Position numbers and translations under genes: made by a program | Assembly: GCA_023974075.1 (NCBI GenBank) | Contig: CM043788.1 | Location: forward strand, 14,728,928 to 14,792,927 | Source: Chaenocephalus aceratus | Taxonomy: Eukaryota; Chordata; Actinopteri; Perciformes; Channichthyidae | Direction: 5' to 3' | DNA: 64,000 nt | The notes under the pieces: generated by a model | Told to the model about the DNA's origin: nothing | The model's input: the letters and a program-made list of their open reading frames with translations, nothing else | Database searches by the model: none | In this document: positions 51,448 to 62,400 of the stretch, one piece after another | Layout: each line of letters begins with the position of its first letter | Numbering within the stretch: the first letter of the stretch is position 1

Positions 51448-52849
51448 GACAACACGGAGGCAAAGGCACCGACAAACTGCATGATATGCTATTCAATGTT
51501 TATTGAATTCCATGTATTTGCAATGGATGTTCCTAAAACAACACATTTAACATCATCATTATCATCATATGCTGCTAGTCCTGCTGCTGCTGCTGCTAGT
51601 CCTTTGATAGTCACCTGTCAGTCTCCTGTCCTTTCTGAAAGCCATAAAGATGACATTAGTCATTTAGATAACTTGTGTCCTCAGTTACCATGGGATTACT
51701 GAAACTACCATGAATTTAAGAAAATGGTAGAAATGAATCCAATCTGAATTTTAAAGCATTACTTTAGATCCCCTCCCTCTAAATGTATCAATAAACATTA
51801 GAAAGTGATGCTCCTGACTACCATACAAGTTTAAGAAGATAATATTGGTTTGAAAGAATTCAAAGCTATAAATAAACAGCAACAGGCTCTTTAACCAAGG
51901 CACTGTTAGTAACATGTAAACTAGTTGTTCACACTAATCCTAATATTATCACTTAATATTAGCAAATTCGATTTTATTTTTTAAAACATATTGATGTAAA
52001 TACATACACATATCGATTTGTTGTATAAATATTGCAAATCAAAACCTTTATTCACTAATAATTAACACAAATCGTAGTTCTATCTCCTGTTATCAATGCA
52101 TTCACATTGCCCGCCATGAACTTCCGGGGAACGATCCTCGTCTACATGAACCACGTGACGATAACCGTTTTTGGACTTCCGGTGTCGTAACTCTTCTATA
52201 CGGCGCTGGGTGAGCTGTTTGACTTTGCCAGCTGCCAGATCATTCCCGCGGGGCCCCAATACATATTCTGAGGCGTTTCATGTTGCCTGTTGGGAAAGCA
52301 GCCTTTCTTCCTGCTGACTCCGTCTGAAGGAAGGGGCGGATTCTTTTCGGCTGCGTACTTTCAAATGTTAGTGCACTCGAGCCGGTTTCTGAAACTTACC
52401 TACCCCACCTTTAAGTATTCAGACATATATATTTACTAAGAATATGTTGTAAGACATTACATTAGATAGTGATAAGTTTAATATACAAAAACATAATTTA
52501 TAGGGTACTTTCTATTGGGAAGTAGCTGTCCCAAACTCTGACATCTACATTTAAATGTCTGTATAACACTTAACACGTTTTTTTTTTGTATTTTGTTCAA
52601 TCTTGTATTTAGAAGATCTTTATGATTACATTCAAACAGAAGTTGGAATATTTAGATTTATTGTGGGTTTAATAAAAAATAAATACAAACTATACTCAAA
52701 CAATCATACCCCCAGTTGTCATGTCACTACCGAAACACAAGGAGTTGTAGTCCCTCATGGCTGAATGGTAAGTAGCTATATCTCATACTTTTTTATATAA
52801 ATCTGTTCCAAAATCTGTATTGTGTTTTTATGTGTGTAAAACTCTTCAA

Positions 52850-53830
52850 GATAAGATAAGATAAGATAGAATTTTATTGATACCAATTTGGGAAATGTTT
52901 GTGTTGCAGCAGCATAAAAAGACATGTAGCCTACAATACAAATTAAAATAAATAAACAAGAAAGTAGAAAATATAATTTGAAATGTTGAATTTACAAATT
53001 TAACAATAACAAGATATAAAGCAAGGTATTATATATACATAAGTATGTGACAGATGGAATATTAAAATGTAAAGTGAATATATAAATGTAAAATGTACAG
53101 TGTGATTTTAAGTCCAAGAGAAGCTATGCAGCAGAGAGTTTTCCTCCAGCCAGAGGTGATTTGTTGTACAGTGTTATTGCAGTGGGCAGAATGTTTTCCT
53201 GTATCTGTCCTTGTGACAGCGGAGCTGCAGCAGTCTGTTGGAGAAGGAGCTCCGTTGACTGTCCAGCTGCAGGTGGAGAGGATGGGTAGGGGCTGAGGAG
53301 ACGTCCTCTTCCTCCTGAAATCAATGACCATCTCTCTGGTCTTGGCCACATTCAGAAGCAGATTATTTCTTCGAGTCCACTCCACAAAATCACCCACCAG
53401 AGCTCTGTACTCCTCCTCCCGTCCATCCCTTATACACCCTACCTACCACTGCAGAGTCATCCGAAAACTTCTGCAGATGGCATGACTCAGTTGTATTGAA
53501 AGTCAGTGGTGTATGGTGAACAGGAAAGGAGACAGCAGTCCCCTGAGGGGCTCCTGTAGGCTACCAACCACCACATCAGACAGCACACTGCCCAGCCGGA
53601 CGTAGGCTACTGTGGTCTGCCTGTGAGGTAGTTGGTAATCCAGGAGATGGTGGACGAGTTTACCCGCATAGCCTGCAGCTTGTCACTCAGTAGCCGAGGC
53701 TGGATCGTGTTGAATGCGCTAGCTAGAGAAATCAAAAAAGTGAGCACGCTGCAGCAGGTAAATAATGGCATCGTCCACCCCCAGTTGAGGCTGGTAGGCA
53801 AATTGCAAAGACGTGTATTCTAGCAATGTA
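52850..53830 (-). mobile_element. 5'-truncated non-LTR retrotransposon with (TATCT)n tail
   Basis: Read on the minus strand, it holds RT pieces SAFNTIQPRLLSDKLQAM and ISWITNYLTGRPQ, an FSDDSAV catalytic motif near 53455, then FVEWTRRNNLLLNVAKTREM and VIDFRRKR. The C-terminal part is deleted or broken, and the element ends in a (TATCT)n tail (agataagataag on +, 52850). The 5' half is missing. It is a Jockey/L2-group LINE, distinct from the others in the window. Confidence 0.85.
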
Positions 53831-55850
53831 CTTGCTAGCATTCTTTAGTTATGCCCAAACTTAGCTAGAATCGTCACTACAGAAACAGTCAGTACCGAAA
53901 CATAGGTTACGTTTCGGTAATTGACATGATCATTTCGGTAGTGACAAAATGGAGGTAAATCCCATCGTTTTGAAATAAATGTGTTTTAAAGTTTGAAAAT
54001 CAGTGTGTTACTTTAAAGGTCTCTTATGATACTTTTAGGCATATATTATAGGTCTATAGATATATAAAAAAAACATGTTTTGATAAAAATACCAACCAGA
54101 TCACCCATTCTAGCCTCATCCCCCTCTATTTCTAAAGTGCTGATTCTGTGTCAGTAGCTTCAAATGATCATAATCAGTTCATTCAGATTTCTGTATTTCT
54201 TGTGTATTTTTATTTTAGATGTTGAATCTATTTGTTACAAACCTTTCAGGGATACATTGGTTAGCGTTCAGAAGCCTGACAGCAACAGCATAATATCAAT
54301 TATAAGTCAATGTTCTCTTTTATTGTACCCACTTTGGGTAATTATTTTTTATTGATAAGCAATGTTTGTACTCTAAATGGTTATGGATGAACAATTCTTC
54401 AAAAAGAAAATGATTATATTGACCCCAAAACATTTGTGTTTGTAATATTCCCAACATAAGGCATTTATGAGTTAAGATCAAGCAATAAGGTTGAGGGAAA
54501 TACTCAAACAAAATACTGTGGTTACTACCGAAAGAGTGGATGTTTTGTAAAAAATAAAGTAGCCTATATTGAGTCATCAACTACAATGATATGATACTGA
54601 TTGGTTTAATGTATGTTCAATTTCAACAATCATCAACTCTGGAATCAATATGATCAGTATTATGCATTTTACAAAGAAAGTTTGCATTAAGATGTTGATG
54701 AATTGTATAAATTGAAATTTGATTAGAAATTCACTTTTATTGATTTCATTGTGAAAACCCTCAAGAAATATTTGTTAAAATACTATTTAGAGAAGGGAAG
54801 GTAAAACAATCTTAACAGGTTAATATAATACTTTTTTACAGTATATGTACTATATTTCGGTAGTGAACATTTTTGGTAGAGGATGAACATTCCAATACAG
54901 TCTGAAAATATGATATACAATGTACGGTTCTTTTACTAGATATGTGTAATTTAGATGTGTTTTGTCATAAGTTTTGGGAAAAAAATGTACACAATTTCAA
55001 AACATTTCCATCCTGACTTTGAACCAATTCGGTAGAATGGCCCATACAGTGTATGGTCAAACCAGTAAAGTAAATAATAAAGGTCCCAAATATATATATA
55101 TTTTAAATGCAAATTTCAAAGCAAAGCACAAATATTTTCTTGCCCATGTCCACGTCCCACCACTGAAGAGTGCTCAAAGGGTATAATTGAACCAAATGGA
55201 TTTGTTGTACTTCTGGACTCATGATAATACGAACAGACCTTGTATAACATTTTTAGCAAATAAAAGAGTGCTTATCTAAGAGGTGATTTAAACTATTTGT
55301 TCTCTGCTATGTCTCCTTAAAATTATAATTCAATCGGGAAACCCTACGGATGTAAACAATGCACTTATTGGACACACAAGAAAGACTACATGTCACTCAG
55401 TCACTACCATATTTCGTTTGAGACAAGCTAAAGATTGATAATGGTAACAACCTAAAAAAGGTTATGGAATTTGAATTGAATGTATCCAATTTGGCCCAAT
55501 CAGAAATTTAAAACATATATGGCACTGACATTTTGGTCAAGCATTATTTAGTTTCAGTTGCATCTTTAACTTAACAATCATTAACTTGTAATACTCTTTT
55601 TATTTTTGAATGCAAATCTTCTTTTTTTTCTATATTGTATAATTTTTGTATTCTACCTTTAATATTTGTTTCTGGAATGTTCAGTACTTTCATCTTAAAT
55701 TTCTCTTGCTCCAAAACAGCAAGCAAATTTCTTGCATGAGAAAAACCATCTGGGTAATAAACCTGATTCTTTTAAATAAAAAGTGTTGTATGAAAACAGA
55801 CCATGAACAAGAACAGAGATGAGTCCATATGAGCAAAAGACAAATGTTAG
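53831..55850. other. Intergenic DNA downstream of dsp
   Basis: About 2 kb of strongly AT-rich DNA with no gene, RNA gene or repeat that I can support. Confidence 0.5.
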
Positions 55851-55852
55851 CT

Positions 55853-55858
55853 TTTATT
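55853..55858 (-). terminator. dsp: Candidate polyadenylation signal of dsp
   Basis: AATAAA on the minus strand, about 600 bp after the dsp stop codon. Confidence 0.5.
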
Positions 55859-56457
55859 TTTGATATATTGGGAAACTGTTATAAAACCAAAGCACCAAGG
55901 AAAAAAACCCAATGGCTGACAACTGATAAAGTGAAAAAAATACTTAAGTCAATATATGTAACCAAACCTTGCATCCCTGCCTTCACAAAATAGGTATTTA
56001 AAAAATGAATGTATACAGAACATTATTGTTTTACCAATGCAAAGCTTGAAAATAAATGAGTATTCTACAATGATTAAAAAAACATCTGTAATATGTGTAT
56101 GCAAGAATATGGCGATCATTTCTAAGCCTATTTTAGGGGCAAAAGGGGGCAATAGTGCCTGTCAATTGTATTAACTTGAAACAAATCCAAATACCTTCAG
56201 AGGCCCAAAAATACTTGAGTCAATTTCTACAAAAAATGTCTTGACAGTGTTCATTTTAACAATAACTTGTACACAAGCATTTTAAAAGCATAGCAACAAC
56301 AGAGCTAAAACAATGCAAAGAACAAAACGAACCGTTCAAGGAAAATAGTTAGAATTATTCTCCTCATATACAACACACAATTATTTTTTTAAACAACCAG
56401 TATAGTTTTAACAAACTGACTAATTGGTAAGAGAATTATTGCGCCTGATCTTTCATT

Positions 56458-59400
56458 TTAATAAGTAGATCTTGGGGAGAGTGTATTGAAGGTTGTACGA
56501 CTATAAGAAGTTGATAAGGAGAGGGGGGAGCCTAGGTCGACACTGCTCCGGCGGGAGCCGCGTCGTGAACCACTCCTGGAGCCAGCAGCGGATCCTGGGG
56601 CAGAGGAGGCATTGTAGGGACTGCTGATTCCTCTGGAAGACTCAGATGATGCCTGGAGCATTTTCATCCCATTGCTTTCCTCCACCAGACAATTATCCAG
56701 AGCCTCCTTGTAACAGATCTTAAGTTTGGTCTTTGGACAGGTCATGTTCTTTGTGTGGTTTCTGAGGTCTTGGAGATTCTGAGCTGCTCTTACAGTCAGC
56801 CAGCCCATTTTAATGGCGTCTTCCATGGTTCTTCGACAGCCCATTTCTGGGTCATAAACCCCCCCTGTGGCAACCTGGAACTCCAGGAACCTATTCCCTG
56901 CCTCATATGGCAGCCACATCTCCTTCATGGCCTGAGCAGCAGACATCTTCTTCTTGGTCTTTATGTCCTCAAAGCCAAAGTAGGCTTTTTGGGCAGGCTT
57001 GAGCTTATGGGCCATGTCATCATTTATTATGCCTTGCCGGGTAGCCTCTTGGATGCTTAGCCTACGGCCATTTGTGGGATCAATTATTCCTCCAGTGCAG
57101 GCCTGAGCCTCCAACAGTCTCTGGGCAGTGATGGAATCCAACAGACCACGATTTAGAGCCTCTGTAATGGATATTTTCTCTAACGTATCTGTGTGAAATA
57201 TGGCACCCACAGGTTCCTGTTCCCCCGCTGATTCAGCAACAGAGGCTAGGGTGAGAGAAACACTGGATATACCCCTTAGAGAGTCAGATGAGTCATGAGC
57301 TGTACTACTGGTTGAAGCGCTTCGCTCTGTGAATGTGGTAGTTCTTGTTGTGGTCATCTTGGCGAGGGTAGGTGATAAGGGTCTTGGGGGGACTGACGGT
57401 GAAGAAGATAATTTCCCTGAAAATGGAACCGAGACTGCTGATGTTTTTGAAGTTGAAGATGATGTAGTTGAACATGTAACTGGGGCCACTGATTTTGATG
57501 ATGATGATGTTGATGTTGATGATGATGATGTTGATGTTGATGATGATGATCCACGTTTGGTCTTGTTGGTGAGGATATCTGCAAATTGGGTAAGAGTGAT
57601 TTTACGCGATCTGTAATCATCTAAATGGGACTGACTAATAATTCGCTTTTCAATCAGCTCAAATATATCATACTTTCTTCCAGACTTCTTGTCCATGATG
57701 ATAATCAACTCTACAGAACCATCTGGAGCAGTGGTAGTTATCTCTTCCCACTCACACTCCTGATCGGACAGCTCCAGGAACGTGTCATGGTCAATATAAC
57801 CTTTGTCATATGCTTCACGTACTGTCATCTCTTTATTAGTCTCTGGGTCCACAATAACCACTCTCCTCTTTCGTGTGCGGTTACTCAGAGTTGACTCTAG
57901 CTCGTCCTTGTCCATTATAGGCAAAAGGATGAGGCCCGTCTTCTTATCTGTGATACAGCGTTTCTTAAGCTCCAGATAGGTTATATTTTCTTCTGTGTTA
58001 GGATCAAAGTAGCCCAGGGTCTCACCACTCTGAGCAGTCAGGGTCTTGTTCATTTCTTCATTAAAGCAACCTCTCTTGTAGGCTACTTTAACGTCAACAC
58101 GATGGCTGTGTTCAGGATCAATGATACCACCGCTGGCAATCTGAGCGTCTAGTAGACGGATGCCATGACCTTTCTCCACTAGACCTCTCTCTATGGCCTG
58201 AACAAGGGAGATCATCTTGTCTGTACCCGGCAGTTTGTAACCAGTCACAGCCCTCTCTGCTGATAGCAAGTTGTCTTTAAACTCTGGCCCAAACAGTTTT
58301 TTGTTGTAGGCATCAGTTACAGTAAGGTAGTGATTGTTGACAGGATCAACTATAAAACCGGAGGCTGCCTGGGCCTCAAGCAGTTCCAAGGTGGTCCCAG
58401 GTTGCAACAGTCCAGCTTTCATTGCGTGATAGACCGGCATCACCTTATCCGTGGCCTCATCATAAACTCCTGCTATGCATGTGGAACCTTTCAGGTAGGA
58501 GTGCAGGCGGTCTTCAATGTCCTTGCACGTCAATCTGCCATCCCCCAGTTTTTTCACATCCGACTGATTTAATAGGTTTGCATCCACTAGATCTATGACC
58601 GACACCTTGCCTCTGAGCCCCTGGAAAGTTATTGGCTTCTTAGGCTCAGGGAGGAGCAAGAGACCTGTGCTTGGATCAGCTTTGCATTTTTTCTTCAGAG
58701 ATACATATGTAGTTGCTTGTTGGGAGTATGGGTCCAGATAACACTTAGGAGACTTATTCAGGGCCTGATATAGGTCGTCATCTATGAGATCCCTATCCTT
58801 AGCAATATCTTTGGGAAAGAATACGCTGAGGGCAGGGTCCAAAATACCCCCTACAGACTCTTGAGCCTGAAGTATACGTAGAGCTGTGTCCTTGTCAATT
58901 AATCCCTTCTTCATGGCCTGGCCTGCTGACAGGAGCTTGCTACTATTTGGGTCTCTGTAACCTATAGCAGCAGCTTCAGCTGCAAACAACTTTGATTCAT
59001 CCTCCTTATCCACTACTCCTCTAGCACATGCTTCTTTCACTGTCAGTTTTTGATTCGTTTGGGGATCAATTATTTTTCCAGTGGCTGCCTGAGCATCCAG
59101 AAGCATGTTGGCGCTGTTGGATGACATAATGTTCTGTTTCTTGGCTTCTGTAAAAGACATTTTTCTTAAAGGTCCAGCTGCAATACCGGCAATTGACCCC
59201 GTCCCCTTCAGAAATACCATTTTGTCCACAGACACCTCTGCAACATTTTTCTCCCCCTTTATTAGTTGAGTAAATGTCGATTTGTCCAGGATTCCACAAT
59301 CAAGCAACTGTTGTGCTGTGACGGACTTACGAACACCATCAAAGAGAAGTTTGGAGGGGTCGCATTTGTTAGAGACTGGCAACAGTTGTAGGCTTTCTTG

Positions 59401-62400
59401 AGGCTCGATCATGCATTTCTCCTTCAAAGACATATAGCTGGTATTTTGTTCAGTTTCTGGATCACGGTAACATTCCGGACTCTGGTTTAGAGCTTGACGG
59501 AGGTTTTCATCTAAGAGGTTGCGCTTGATAGCTGTATCTTTGGGGAGGAACACACTGAGATTGGGATCTATAATACCTCCCACAGATTCCTGGGCCTGCA
59601 GCAGGCGAAGCGCACTCTTTTTGTCAATGAGACCCTTCTTCATAGCCTCAAACACTGAGAGAAGCTTGTTTGACCTAGGTTCCTTAAAGCCAACAGCAGC
59701 AGCCTCTGCTACCAATAATCTGTCTCGATTTTGAATGTCAACCACCCCTCTGGCGCACGCCTCTTCTACTGTCAACTTCTGATTAGTTTTCGGGTCAATT
59801 ATATAGCCTGTGGCAGCCTGAGCTTCTAGCAGCAAATTTGCACTTTCTGGTTGCAGGAGCATTTGTTTCTTGGCATCTAAGAAAGACATGTTTATTTCAT
59901 ATTCAGCTACCACCCCAGCAATGGCTCCAGTACCCTTTAGATAGACCATTTTTTCAATAGACACATCTAGGACAGATTTCTCCCCTCTCACAAGCTGATT
60001 AAATGTTGGTTTGTCAAGGACTCCACATTCAAACAACTGCTGTGCTGAGACTGGCTTGCGGATTCCATCAAACATCAGTTTGGAAGGGTCTTTCCTCTCA
60101 GTTATTGGCAGAAGTATCAGGCCTGTGTGAGACTCTGTTTTGCTTCTCTTCTTTAAAGATCCATAGCTGGCCTCGCGCTCGGTGTCTGGGTCAATGTAGC
60201 ACGAAGGACTCTGGTTTAGAGCCCGATAGAGGTCCTCATCCAAAAGGTTACGCTTGATAGCTGTGTCTTTAGGAAGGAAGACACTGAGATTAGGATCTAG
60301 AATGCCTCCGGCAGACTCCTGGGCCTGCAGCAGACGAAGCCCAGTCTTCCTATCAATTACACCCTTCTTCATTGCCTCAAACACTGACCGAGGTTTTGCT
60401 GTGCTAGGATCCCGGTAGCCTACAGCCGCAGCTTCTGCTTTCAAGAGTCTATCTCGATCCCCAATGTCCACCACTCTTTGAGCACATGCTTCCTCTACTG
60501 TCAACTTCTGATTGGTTAAAGGGTCAATGATGTGACCCGTGGCAGCCTGTGCATCCAGGAGCAAATCTGCACTCTCTGAGGGCATGAGCATTTGTTTCTT
60601 AGCCTCCGATAGAGACATTTTCCCCATAGGTCCAGCTGCTACCCCAGCAATTGATCCGGTCCCCTTTAAAAACACCTTCTTATCCAAAGACACCTCTGGG
60701 ACAGTTTTCTCTCCCTTTATTAGTTGGTTGAATGTTTGTTTGTCCAAGACCCCACAATCAAGCAACTGCTGCGCTGTAACTGTCTTACGGACACCATCAA
60801 AAGTCAGTTTGGAAGGGTCTTTCCTCTCAGTTATTGGCAGAAGTATCAGGCCTGTGTGAGACTCTGTTTTGCTTCTCTTCTTTAAAGACCCATAGCTGGC
60901 CTCGCGCTCGGTGTCTGGGTCAATGTAGCACGAAGGACTCTGGTTTAGAGCCCGATAGAGGTCCTCATCCAAAAGGTTACGCTTGATAGCTGTGTCTTTA
61001 GGAAGGAACACACTGAGATTAGGATCTAGAATGCCTCCGGCCGACTCCTGGGCCTGCAGCAGACGAAGCCCAGTCTTCCTATCAATTATACCCTGCTTCA
61101 TTGCCTCAAACACGGACAGAGGTTTTGCTGTGCTAGGATCCCGGTAGCCTACAGCCGCAGCTTCTGCTTTCAAGAGTCTATCTCGATCCCTAATGTCCAC
61201 CACTCTTTGAGCACATGCTTCTTCTACTGTCAACTTCTGATTGGTTAAAGGGTCAATGATGTGACCCGTGGCAGCCTGTGCATCCAGGAGAAAATCTGCA
61301 CTCTCTGATGGCATGAGCATTTGTTTCTTAGCCTCCGATAGAGACATTTTCCCCATAGGTCCAGCTGCTACCCCAGCAATTGATCCGGTCCCCTTTAAAA
61401 ACACCTTCTTATCCAAAGACACCTCTGGGACAGTTTTCTCTCCCTTTATTAGTTGGTCGAATGTTTGTTTGTCCAAGACCCCACAATCAAGCAACTGCTG
61501 CGCTGTAACTGTCTTACGGACACCATCAAAAGTCAGTTTGGAAGGGTCTTTCCTCTCAGTTATTGGCAGAAGTATCAGGCCTGTGTGAGACTCTGTTTTG
61601 CTTCTCTTCTTTAAAGACCCATAGCTGGCCTCGCGCTCGGTGTCTGGGTCAATGTAGCACGAAGGACTCTGGTTTAGAGCCCGATAGAGGTCCTCATCCA
61701 AAAGGTTACGCTTGATAGCTGTGTCTTTAGGAAGGAACACACTGAGATTAGGATCTAGAATGCCTCCGGCCGACTCCTGGGCCTGCAGCAGACGAAGCCC
61801 AGTCTTCCTATCAATTATACCCTGCTTCATTGCCTCAAACACGGACAGAGGTTTTGCTGTGCTAGGATCCCGGTAGCCTACAGCCGCAGCTTCTGCTTTC
61901 AAGAGTCTATCTCGATCCCTAATGTCCACCACTCTTTGAGCACATGCTTCCTCTACTGTCAACTTCTGATTGGTTAAAGGGTCAATGATGTGACCCGTGG
62001 CAGCCTGTGCATCCAGGAGCAAATCTGCACTCTCTGATGGCATGAGCATTTGTTTCTTAGCCTCCGATAGAGACATTTTCCCCATAGGTCCAGCTGCTAC
62101 CCCAGCAATTGATCCGGTCCCCTTTAAAAACACCTTCTTATCCAAAGACACCTCTGGGACAGTTTTCTCTCCCTTTATTAGTTGGTCGAATGTTTGTTTG
62201 TCCAAGACCCCACAATCAAGCAACTGCTGCGCTGTAACTGTCTTACGGACACCATCAAAAGTCAGTTTGGAAGGGTCTTTCCTCTCAGTTATTGGCAGAA
62301 GTATCAGGCCTGTGTGAGACTCTGTTTTGCTTCTCTTCTTTAAAGACCCATAGCTGGCCTCGCGCTCGGTGTCTGGGTCAATGTAGCACGAAGGACTCTG

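Larger units (their letters stand above)
50321..52198. mobile_element. TIR element carrying a THAP-domain exon
   Basis: The left end tagaagagttacgaca (50321) and the right end tgtcgtaactcttcta (52183-52198) are perfect 16-bp inverted repeats. A second inverted pair lies further in (atcgttccccggaagtt near 50397 and aacttccggggaacgat near 52120). It encloses a THAP-domain segment on the minus strand (51240-51385) but no catalytic domain. THAP domains occur in P-element-type and Kolobok-type transposases. The superfamily and target duplication are unresolved. Confidence 0.65.

Noticed and set aside
57329..57616. Acidic + strand open frame over the dsp linker
   Set aside because: It is the antisense shadow of the Ser/Thr microsatellite in dsp.
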